Shown here piece after piece: positions 8,802 to 15,685 of a stretch of DNA of 64,000 bases (the first letter of the stretch is position 1; every line of letters starts with the position of its first letter). The translations under genes and the position numbers were made by a program. The notes below the pieces were generated by a model. It had not been told where the DNA came from, searched no databases, and was given only the letters and a program-made list of their open reading frames with translations. The DNA is from an uncultured Chloroflexota bacterium (GTDB lineage Bacteria > Chloroflexota > Anaerolineae > Anaerolineales > Anaerolineaceae), in NCBI GenBank assembly GCA_902774215.1, contig CACYHU010000006.1, forward strand, positions 1 to 64,000, read 5' to 3'.

Positions 8802-8927
8802 TAAAGAAATATTGATCATTGGCTGTTTTACAGAGAATGAGTCAAAGTGACCTGTTTTCGCTGACTCATTTTGAGTCAGCAGAACAGGCTGCTTTGACTC
8901 TAACTGAATAAATCAGCGTTTCCTTAA
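8802..8927. mobile_element. MITE-like palindromic element, copy A
   Basis: About 126 bp with related ends: the right end reads AATCAGCGTTTCCTTAA and the left end is a diverged inverted copy (TAAAGAAATATTGAT). Between them lies a long cruciform (8839-8900) in three helices: GAGTCAAAG with CTTTGACTC, CCTGTT with AACAGG, and GCTGACTCA with TGAGTCAGC. A second copy lies at 61176-61304, and a single end occurs at 12595. It encodes no protein. The layout is that of a non-autonomous miniature transposable element; it could also serve as a terminator for the convergent genes around it. Confidence 0.6.
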
Positions 8928-9094
8928 CCGGGTGGGGCTTGTACATTCCGGAGCAGGCTGATAGAGATGCCGCAAAGTTGGCGAAGCTTTTTTCCGAATC
9001 GAATCAAGCCGCAGAAATGTCACCCGTGATGCGTCATTCACATTTACGGGATTACCGGTGTGACCGGTGGCACATATGAGCCGGTTCAGGTAAA

Positions 9095-10585
9095 TTATTC
9101 AGTTGCTTCAGCTATATGGAATCCGAAGGTACTGCCTTCACCGATTTCGCTTGTCACGGACAGGTCGGCATGGTGCAGGGCCGCGATCTGTTTTACGATG
9201 GAAAGTCCCAGTCCGGATACACCTTTGCCGCCCCGCTGACGGGTAGTGTAATATTTTTCCCAGATGTGGGGCAGGTCTTCCGTGGCAATGCCCCTGCCGT
9301 GATCGGTCACTTCCAGATGCACCCTGTCATCCTTGTATACGGATACTGAAATACGCATATCCGGTGCTTCGGAATGCCGCACCGCGTTGTCGATCAGGTT
9401 GAAGATGACGCGCTCAAGCATATCGGCATCTCCCTCAACGATGCAGCCGGGTGTGATATTCCGTTCGATGACACCGCCTTCATTCCGGAAAAGCGTTTCA
9501 AAACGGTCGGTGACATTTTCAGTGAGTGCACTAAGGTCTGTCCGTGTGAAACGGATGTCCCGGTTTGCCTCCTGCAGCCGGGAGTATTCAAGGATCTCGT
9601 TGACAAGGGCAGTCATGCGGTCAGCTTCCTTGATGATCACTCCGGTATCCGCATTGCGCTGCTCTTCATCCTCCCATGAAATATCGCGAACCATTTCCGC
9701 ATATCCTTTGATCATGGTGAGCGGCGTGCGCAGGTCATGGGAGACATTTGCCAGAAGCTCTTTCTGGTAGCTGCGGGCTTCAGACAGTTTTTCCGCGCTT
9801 TCATTCAGGGAATCATTCAAATCGTCCAGTTCTCTGCAGAAACCCTTCTGAAACTTTTCTTCATAATGATCCCCGGCCAGCATTTTTGCCTGTTCAGTCA
9901 GCTGATTGATCGGAGCCGCAAACCGGCGCGCGATCAGCCAGGCTATCACAAATCCGATGATAAGGGAAAGCACCGTGACCCAAAGCAGCTGTGCCCGGAT
10001 AATGGAAGCAGCCGCTCCGACAGCTCCAAGCGTTCCCGAAACGTAAAGGACTGCCTCATGAATGTCATCATCGTCATCATCATCATCTTCTTCATCCAGT
10101 GTAATGCGGGCACCGCATATAAAGGTGTTGTTTTCAGTGTATTCCACTGTTCCGTTTTCACTGTCTGCCAGCTTTTCAAGGAAGACGCCGTAATTGTCCG
10201 GTAAATTCCGGAGCGCTCCCGGCGGGAAACCATTGGGATCATTTTTCCGGAAAGGATCGTTCCGCCGTCCGCCGGGTCCGGGTCTGCCTGTCTGATGAAA
10301 AAAAGGTTTAAACGCGTCGGAACTGTAATAGACATTTCCTTCGGTATCCGTGATATATACCAGCAGGGAATCTTCGAAGGAAAGGCGGTCTATAATGTCA
10401 AAAAAGTCGTCGCTTTCGGCGGCTGCAGCCATTATTTTGGCTGCGCTGCGGATGTTGTTTTTCATCATTCCGTCATAAAAGCTTTGAAGGCCTACCGTCT
10501 GCAGGATCCAGAGAAGAGAAAAAATCACTGCTGCAAACAGAACAAAGTACAGCCAGAGCTTGGTCCGGAACGACGGGGTTTTCAT
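9095..10585 (-). CDS. sensor histidine kinase
   Basis: A 496-residue membrane kinase. Two membrane spans (about 11-31 and 196-218) enclose an extracytoplasmic sensor domain. A HAMP linker follows, then the dimerisation domain with the phospho-accepting histidine at 283 (NVSHDLRTPL), then the ATP-binding domain with an N box (NLIDNAVRH), a DHGRGI box and GVSGLGLSIV. It phosphorylates the regulator encoded eight bases upstream. The sensor domain contains eight consecutive aspartates (residues 167-174) after two glutamates, and a proline/glycine/arginine-rich stretch near residue 100. The signal is unknown; the acidic patch near the membrane recalls cation or cationic-peptide sensors. Start ATG follows the regulator's stop directly. 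Confidence 0.92.
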   Translation of the reverse strand: MKTPSFRTKLWLYFVLFAAVIFSLLWILQTVGLQSFYDGMMKNNIRSAAKIMAAAAESDDFFDIIDRLSFEDSLLVYITDTEGNVYYSSDAFKPFFHQTGRPGPGGRRNDPFRKNDPNGFPPGALRNLPDNYGVFLEKLADSENGTVEYTENNTFICGARITLDEEDDDDDDDDIHEAVLYVSGTLGAVGAAASIIRAQLLWVTVLSLIIGFVIAWLIARRFAAPINQLTEQAKMLAGDHYEEKFQKGFCRELDDLNDSLNESAEKLSEARSYQKELLANVSHDLRTPLTMIKGYAEMVRDISWEDEEQRNADTGVIIKEADRMTALVNEILEYSRLQEANRDIRFTRTDLSALTENVTDRFETLFRNEGGVIERNITPGCIVEGDADMLERVIFNLIDNAVRHSEAPDMRISVSVYKDDRVHLEVTDHGRGIATEDLPHIWEKYYTTRQRGGKGVSGLGLSIVKQIAALHHADLSVTSEIGEGSTFGFHIAEATE

Positions 10586-10593
10586 GGCAGTTT

Positions 10594-11292
10594 TTATCCT
10601 TCTCCCGTGAAATCGAATTTGTATCCCACGCCGCGGATCGTCTGGATCATGTCACGATATTTCCCCAGTTTGCTCCGCAGCAGCTTCACCTGCCAATCCA
10701 CAGTACGATCATAACCGAAGGAATCATATCCCCAGACAGCATTGAGGATCTGTTCGCGGGTCAGGACAATGCCTTTATGCCGGACCAGATAAACAAGCAG
10801 GTCATATTCCTTGGTCGTAAGATCTGTTTTGACATCATCAAGCCATACATTATGGCCGGGCAGATCGATCTTCAAACCGCCGAATTCGAGAAGTGCATCT
10901 TTTTTATCCGGAGCACCGGCCGTAACGGGATGGCGCTTGATGATCACATTGACCCGGGCCATCAATTCTTTCGGGGAAAAAGGTTTGGTAAGGTAATCAT
11001 CCACACCGACCTCAAACCCATAGAGCTTGTCGTACTCCGCTCCTCTGGCTGAAAGCATCAGTACGGGAATATCCTTTTGTTCCCGAATCTTTTTGCAGGC
11101 GGTAAACCCGTCCATTTCCGGCATCATGATATCCATGATGATGATATCGAAATCCTGTTTCCGGCAGAGCTCGACAGCCTGGAGACCGTCCGAAACCCCA
11201 ATAGTCTCAAAACCGTCATGCTCCGCATAACGGCGGATCAGTTGGCAGATATCCGGTTCATCGTCGACGACCAGGATCCTTTGACGCTGCAT
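10594..11292 (-). CDS. OmpR-family response regulator
   Basis: A 232-residue two-domain regulator. The receiver has the acidic pair in VVDDE (residues 10-11), the phosphorylated aspartate 54 (IIMDIMMPEMDG), a switch threonine/serine position in MLSAR, and lysine 103 in LTKPF. The C-terminal winged helix (from about 130) ends VRGVGYKF, as in OmpR/PhoB DNA-binding domains. It is first in a two-gene minus-strand operon with the histidine kinase. Target genes cannot be deduced; the neighbouring ldh has its own leader and is separated by 129 bases. Confidence 0.93.
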   Translation of the reverse strand: MQRQRILVVDDEPDICQLIRRYAEHDGFETIGVSDGLQAVELCRKQDFDIIIMDIMMPEMDGFTACKKIREQKDIPVLMLSARGAEYDKLYGFEVGVDDYLTKPFSPKELMARVNVIIKRHPVTAGAPDKKDALLEFGGLKIDLPGHNVWLDDVKTDLTTKEYDLLVYLVRHKGIVLTREQILNAVWGYDSFGYDRTVDWQVKLLRSKLGKYRDMIQTIRGVGYKFDFTGEG

Positions 11293-11421
11293 CTCTTTTC
11301 TCCCTTATTGCTATGATCCGGAACGTAAAAAGCGGAGACAGGTGTTTTGTGTGCCGCAGATCCGGCAGGCGGACCTGTCCCCACAAGCTATGAATAAAAC
11401 GTTGTTCCCGTTCAGAACCGA

Positions 11422-12369
11422 TCAAAACACATCCGCGATAACGCTTTTCAGTGTTTCAGCGGAATTTGTCAGTTTCTGTGTCTCTCCAAAGGAGAGCTGA
11501 AGCGGGACCGGGCATTCGATGCCGTTTTTGCCGACGATCATCGGCATACTGAGTGCGACATCACTGATGCCATGTTCCCCGTGCTGTATACTGGAAACCG
11601 GAAGAATGGATTTCTCATCCCGAATGATCGCTTCGCAGATCCGGCGCACAGAAATAGCGATACCATAATAGGTGGCACCTTTCTTTTCGATGATTTTGTA
11701 AGCGCTGTTTTTCACCGATTCGGCAAGTTCTTGCATTGCCTTTTCATGTTCGTGGTGACCGCGCATTTCACAGAAATAGGTGAGCGGAACACCGGAGACA
11801 TTCGTGCTGCTCCAGGCAGGAAACTCACTGTCGCCGTGCTCGCCGATGATATAGGTATGTACGGAGCGGCTGTCCACCTGCAGATGTTCTCCGATCAGGT
11901 ATTTCAGGCGGGCGGTATCCAGGACCGTACCGGATCCGAATACACGGTTATCCGGGAAGCCGCTGAATTTCACGGCCGCGTAGGTGAGAATATCCACCGG
12001 GTTCGCAACGATCAGCATGATACAGTCCTTATTGTGATCAGCGATCTGAGGGATCACATTGCGGAAAATACCCACATTCTTTTTGACAAGATCCAGACGG
12101 GTCTCACCGGGCTTCTGGCTGGCACCGGCTGTGACAATGACGATTTCGGCATCTGCCAGATCGGCATATTCACCCGCATAGATCTTCATCGGTTTGATAA
12201 AAGGGAGTCCATGGCTGATGTCCAGGGCTTCACCTTCCGCTTTGTCCCGGTTGGAATCGATCAAAACCATTTCGGAAAAAAGTCCGCTTTCCATTAAAGC
12301 GAAAGCCGATGCAGATCCCACAAAACCACAGCCGATAATTGCTGCTTTTCTGTTATTCATAACTGTCAT
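11422..12369 (-). CDS. ldh: L-lactate dehydrogenase
   Basis: A 315-residue NAD-dependent lactate dehydrogenase that reduces pyruvate to L-lactate in the cytoplasm, regenerating NAD+ during fermentation. It has the Rossmann loop GCGFVGSA (residues 13-20), an aspartate that selects NAD at the end of the second strand (LIDSN), and the loop GASQKPGETRLDLV with the substrate-polarising arginine. NPVDILTY distinguishes LDH from malate dehydrogenase, and GEHGDSEFPAWS holds the catalytic histidine. AAGGAG lies six bases before the start. No neighbouring gene shares its pathway, so it is probably monocistronic. Confidence 0.95.
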   Translation of the reverse strand: MTVMNNRKAAIIGCGFVGSASAFALMESGLFSEMVLIDSNRDKAEGEALDISHGLPFIKPMKIYAGEYADLADAEIVIVTAGASQKPGETRLDLVKKNVGIFRNVIPQIADHNKDCIMLIVANPVDILTYAAVKFSGFPDNRVFGSGTVLDTARLKYLIGEHLQVDSRSVHTYIIGEHGDSEFPAWSSTNVSGVPLTYFCEMRGHHEHEKAMQELAESVKNSAYKIIEKKGATYYGIAISVRRICEAIIRDEKSILPVSSIQHGEHGISDVALSMPMIVGKNGIECPVPLQLSFGETQKLTNSAETLKSVIADVF

Positions 12370-12473
12370 ATCGCACTCCTTTTGATGAATTATACTTTAG
12401 GACCTCATCAATTTTACGAATTTATAACCAAAACACTTGTATTTTTAAAAAATCGTTTATAATAGCAATGTTC

Positions 12474-12562
12474 GGGGAGGTGCCGGAGTGGTTGAACGGG
12501 ACCGCCTGCTAAGTGGTTAATGGGGTAATACTCATTCGGGGGTTCGAATCCCCCCCTCTCCG
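12474..12562 (+). tRNA. tRNA-Ser(GCU)
   Basis: The cloverleaf can be traced by hand. The acceptor GGGGAGG (12474-12480) pairs with CCTCTCC (12555-12561) with one G-U. The D arm starts CCGGAGTGG. The anticodon stem ACCGC/GTGGT encloses the loop CTGCTAA with anticodon GCT (12508-12510). A long variable arm is present, as expected for serine, and the T arm GGGGG-TTCGAAT-CCCCC is perfect. The discriminator is G, and CCA is not encoded. A TATAAT box lies at 12458-12463. It reads AGC/AGU serine codons. Confidence 0.95.
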
Positions 12563-12566
12563 CTGA

Positions 12567-12591
12567 AACGCCGCATCAGAGCGGTGTTTTT
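12567..12591 (+). terminator. terminator of the tRNA-Ser gene
   Basis: Four bases after the tRNA, AACGCCGC pairs with GCGGTGTT (one G-U) around a six-base loop, and the right arm runs into a T5 tract. This is a typical intrinsic terminator for a single tRNA gene. Confidence 0.7.
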
Positions 12592-12594
12592 CAT

Positions 12595-12620
12595 TTAAGG
12601 AAACGCTGATCAATGACAGT
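12595..12620. mobile_element. single end of the MITE-like family
   Basis: TTAAGGAAACGCTGAT is the exact inverse of the right end of the element at 8802-8927, and the following bases (CAATGACAGT) match that element's left end at 8814-8826 in most positions. No partner end is visible to the right, so this is a solo end or a truncated copy. It lies just after the tRNA-Ser terminator. The remaining sequence from about 12621 to 12995 contains no supported gene; the 78-codon frame at 12704-12940 lacks a ribosome site and any recognisable feature. Confidence 0.45.
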
Positions 12621-13007
12621 CCGTTTGAATTTAAAACCCCTTTTCGGAAACCGGCCGTTGCAGGGAGTCTGACACGGGAAGAGCCGGACCGGAGCCTTTC
12701 AAAATGCCCCGGAATCTGAGAGGCGGACAACAGTTTATATGCAGAAAAACGAAGTATCTGCCTATTAAACCGATGATTTTTATGCAGAAAAAAAGATTTT
12801 TCATCCTTTCCGTGACGGAAACGGAAGACTGTAACAGATTCTTTCCCTGCTGCTGCTTTATAAAAACGGATTCGATGCCGGGAAATATATCTCTTTTGAA
12901 GAACAGTTATTTTATTGGTTTTATTTTTCCCGGTGTGTAAGGGTCATGAGATATAATTTTTGTAAAAGTTTCAGGTAAAACAGATCAAATGAAAGGTGTT
13001 TTTTCAG

Positions 13008-14228
13008 ATGTGGAGATCATCAGCTGTCATCGGAGGCAGTAATGAAAAAAATAATATTGTAAAAAGTGTACAGATCTGCCTGCTTTGGCTCTTTTGCCTT
13101 CTGTTTCCGCTTTCACCCGTTTCGGCAGGGGATCCACTGACGCTGCGGATCGCGCTTTATGAACCGGTGCCGGATCAGGAACGTTTCCGGAAAGCGATCC
13201 GGGATGAATGGAGTGCGCGACATCCGGATATCCCGCTGGAATTCGCCGATTGGAGCTGTTACGGACATGATCCGACCGATGATCTGGATGTTTTCGTTTA
13301 TGACGCGATGTATTTTGACAAATACCTGGATCAGGGATGGCTTCTTCCGCTGGCGGATGATGAGATCGAAAACAGGGAGGATCTGATCCCCTTCGCGCTG
13401 GAAGCCTGTACGGCCGGCGGGACAGTCTACAGCATTCCCGAATTTCTGTGTGCGGATTTTCTGTTCACGCGCAGGGATGACGCTGCCATGCCGGAGGTTG
13501 ATACCATCCCGGAACTTTTTGAGGTGCTTGGCACTGTCGGCACGGAGGATGTCCCTTTTCAGGAAAATGACGGGCTGCTGGTTAATCTCTCCACCAAATC
13601 ATTTCTGTTTACCTGGTATTTTCAGGCACTGGCCGATGCTGAACAGGCTGATGCCGCGGATCTTCTTCCGGTCGATCCGGACCAGCTTTCCCGGGAAGCG
13701 TACGATTCTCTTGCGATGATCCGCAAAATGACAGGGCTTGCCCAGATGACCTGGAAACCGGAGAACGGAGACGAATATGCCCGCGGAGAATCCTTTGCAC
13801 ACGGGTACGGCCGGGCTTTTATCGGTCCCAGTGAAAACATGGGGCTGATGGGAGATGAAGCGGAAAACATGGATCTCCGGCTTTTTTCCATGACGGATGA
13901 CAGCAATATTCCCTATTTTTATGCAGATCATGCTGCTGTGAACGCGAATATCCGTCCCGACAAAAGGGCGCTTGCAGTGGAGCTTCTGAATGTGATCACG
14001 GGAACGAAGGTTATGGTCAGTGCCTGTTCTCCAGCCGCTTCGGGAGAAAATTACCAGTATCTGCTTCCCGCCCGGATCAGTGCTTATGATGAGCTCGGAA
14101 AAATGGACCCTGTCTATGAGCAGTTTAGGGTCCTGGCGGTGGATCCGGAAGCCCGTATTTACGCAATTTCATACGAGGATCTGAAATCCCTGTCTGAGAA
14201 TGAGCTGCTTATGTCGCTGCTGAAATAA
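13008..14228 (+). CDS. secreted thiaminase I (thiamine pyridinylase)
   Basis: This is a thiaminase I, the enzyme that displaces the thiazole of thiamine with a base or other nucleophile (EC 2.5.1.2), with a periplasmic-binding-protein fold. The match to the Paenibacillus thiaminolyticus enzyme (recalled, not searched) runs the full length: VPDQERF, LEFADW, DDLDVFVYD, LPFAL-like IPFALEA, GRAFIG and YQYLLPAR. The nucleophilic cysteine (Cys113 there) is in EFLCADF at 13449-13451; the base (Glu241 there) is in GPSENM at 13833-13835. A hydrophobic signal ending SPVSAG shows export. The uninterrupted frame starts ATG 13008, but the best start by ribosome site and signal peptide is ATG 13042, one base out of frame. 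No thiamine gene or TPP riboswitch is adjacent. Confidence 0.85.
   Translation: MWRSSAVIGGSNEKNNIVKSVQICLLWLFCLLFPLSPVSAGDPLTLRIALYEPVPDQERFRKAIRDEWSARHPDIPLEFADWSCYGHDPTDDLDVFVYDAMYFDKYLDQGWLLPLADDEIENREDLIPFALEACTAGGTVYSIPEFLCADFLFTRRDDAAMPEVDTIPELFEVLGTVGTEDVPFQENDGLLVNLSTKSFLFTWYFQALADAEQADAADLLPVDPDQLSREAYDSLAMIRKMTGLAQMTWKPENGDEYARGESFAHGYGRAFIGPSENMGLMGDEAENMDLRLFSMTDDSNIPYFYADHAAVNANIRPDKRALAVELLNVITGTKVMVSACSPAASGENYQYLLPARISAYDELGKMDPVYEQFRVLAVDPEARIYAISYEDLKSLSENELLMSLLK
13032..13051 (+). other. A7 tract and out-of-frame natural start of the thiaminase gene
   Basis: GGAGG at 13032-13036 sits five bases before ATG 13042, followed by AAAAAAA (13045-13051). Read as it stands, this ATG gives only six codons (MKKIIL, stop at 13060). 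With one more A it would read MKKNNIVKSV and continue into the hydrophobic signal peptide and the enzyme. So the ideal start is present but shifted by one base in a homopolymer. Transcriptional slippage, phase variation or a sequence error would each explain it. Confidence 0.6.
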
Positions 14229-14302
14229 CCGGTATCCGTCTGTGCCTGATTTTTATTTATTGCATGATCCATTGTTCTGAGTCTGTTTCAAATTTCCATG
14301 GA

Positions 14303-14494
14303 TTATGGAAGTTCGCTGCCATTGATTATACCTTTGAAAAGAGAAAAATAAGGGGCAGAGGCCTTACCAGAGGAGACAATAACTTCATCATTTTTCTGCG
14401 GCCCGACATGAAATGAAGAGTTCTCTTCAATATAATTCATCACTCCTTTGCATTTGTATGCAAAAGGAGATGAGTCAATTTCAATAGTTAACAT
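14303..14494 (-). CDS. short hypothetical frame after the toxin remnant
   Basis: A 63-codon frame directly downstream of the PIN toxin remnant. It has no clear ribosome site, and I recognise no family. It is AT-richer than the surrounding genes, like the toxin-antitoxin pair, so it may be part of the same imported, decaying segment. It may not be expressed. Confidence 0.2.
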   Translation of the reverse strand: MLTIEIDSSPFAYKCKGVMNYIEENSSFHVGPQKNDEVIVSSGKASAPYFSLFKGIINGSELP

Positions 14495-14516
14495 TTGATG
14501 ATATAGCTGAATCCAT

Positions 14517-14903
14517 TTATTTCTGAAAACTTATCTCAGGATTTAGAATTTCGAGCTGCAATTCATCAATCTTTTTAAATCCTGAATCTGCTGTCATCAA
14601 AACAAGATCACTTTCAATTGCTGATGCTGCAATAATAGCATCCGGAAGTTTTATATTATATTTTCTTCTGAGCTGTATTGTCATGTTTTTTATTTCATTG
14701 GTTATCAAAATTGGCAAACTTCCGTTTAGAAAACCACCGATTTTCTTTTCCTCATCATCGGTAATCTTTGAATAAGATAGTAACTCCATTTAACTGATAA
14801 TTGAAAATGCGAATCTACAGGTTATAAACGGCTTCATACAACTATTACCGGATAAATAATACAAAACAGCATTTGTATCTGCGAGAAAATCAATTCCATT
14901 CAT
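14517..14903 (-). pseudogene. PIN-domain toxin (VapC-like), interrupted by a stop codon
   Basis: The full-length frame begins MNGIDFLADTNAVLYYLSG, with the first PIN aspartate in LADTN, and continues to FAFSIIS. A TAA at 14790-14792 then interrupts it, and the same frame resumes MELLSYSK. The second half has the later PIN aspartates in LPDAIIAA and LMTADSGF. In intact relatives the interrupted position is usually an acidic residue before MELLS, so a GAA to TAA change is the simplest history. The complete protein would be an RNase toxin of about 128 residues. The start overlaps the antitoxin gene by 14 bases, as in normal toxin-antitoxin operons. A restart at the ATG after the stop would lack the N-terminal active-site aspartate. 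Confidence 0.75.
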
Positions 14904-15096
14904 CTCTCACATTCCTTTGAAATTCCATTCCATCGATTGGATTTTTAAGACATCCAAAAAATACAGCTGTTCCCGAAGCGTTTGCAGTTTTATTCTTTTC
15001 AGCTTTGAAAAGTATATAATCAATGAATTCCGCAATTTCACTTAAATATTCTTCAGGAACTGAGTGTATTTGTTTTTCTACCATTACGTATGTCAT
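14890..15096 (-). CDS. antitoxin of the PIN toxin pair (DUF2281-like)
   Basis: A 68-residue protein with the pattern VPEEYLSEIAEFIDYILFKAE, typical of small DUF2281-type antitoxins that pair with PIN toxins. The second half is short and polar and probably folds on the toxin. AAGGA lies six bases before the ATG. It overlaps the toxin start, so the two were a single operon. With the toxin broken by a stop, this gene may be kept only by chance or by cross-regulation of other loci. Base composition is AT-richer than the neighbouring genes, which suggests acquisition. Confidence 0.65.
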   Translation of the reverse strand: MTYVMVEKQIHSVPEEYLSEIAEFIDYILFKAEKNKTANASGTAVFFGCLKNPIDGMEFQRNVRDEWN

Positions 15097-15309
15097 ATCT
15101 CATCCTTTCGCTGCAAAATCCATTTTTTATCTTGATGTAATTTTAACACATATCTTCAATAAAAAGCTGACTTTTTTAGGAAAGGTTGTACTCAACATAT
15201 TTTGACGGCTATATATAATTGTTCTTTTGTGTTTGATCTTCGCTGCAGAACATTGTTCTGAACCGCTGCAAATTTTGCTTGTTTGTGGTAAGATATATAC
15301 AGGTTAATT

Positions 15310-15672
15310 ATGGACAATAAGATTACGATCATTGAAGGACCGACACCGACGTTTGAAAACGTGAATGCCAACTGGGTGGAAAGCATCTGTGAAACTGCTG
15401 AGCCCGGCTGTATTATGGTCACGAATCTGCGCACCATGAATGGTGCCGGTTTGCTTGAACGCTGCCATCACACATGGTCTCAGTGTGACACCATGTATCT
15501 TCATTACCGCAACACCATCGGACTCGAGGAGCGTGTTCCGATCATTGCCGCAGAATGCGTTGACACGGAAGAGGGTCAGAAGCTGGTCCTCTGGGTGATC
15601 ATGCCACCGGCAAACCGGGGCCATGTCTATATCCAGACTGACGACTATGATGATGACGACGACGAGGATTAA
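15310..15672 (+). CDS. conserved hypothetical protein with acidic tail
   Basis: A 120-residue protein with a compact, well-conserved-looking body (NWVESICETAEPGC, then CHHTWSQCDTMYLHYRN) and a C-terminal tail made almost only of aspartate (YDDDDDED). The body has five cysteines and three histidines, but no known metal motif is obvious. I do not recognise the family. The start has only a weak ribosome site and a TATATA box about 15 bases upstream, so the leader is very short. It is the first gene of a run that continues through the C39-like protease and SbcCD with small gaps. Confidence 0.7.
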   Translation: MDNKITIIEGPTPTFENVNANWVESICETAEPGCIMVTNLRTMNGAGLLERCHHTWSQCDTMYLHYRNTIGLEERVPIIAAECVDTEEGQKLVLWVIMPPANRGHVYIQTDDYDDDDDED

Positions 15673-15685
15673 GCTTTAAAATCAC

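Noticed and set aside
8481-8815. Two overlapping open frames over the tandem repeats
   Set aside because: The 64-base period changes frame at each unit, so the proteins are repeat translations in different frames and not conserved text.
12704-12940. 78-codon open frame before the thiaminase gene
   Set aside because: No ribosome site, no recognisable motif, and it spans AT-rich spacer. The base composition is not that of neighbouring genes.
12690-13040. Possible TPP riboswitch ahead of the thiaminase
   Set aside because: CTGAGA occurs at 12716-12721, but the other conserved words (ACCC-type and GAACCTGAT) and the helix order are missing.
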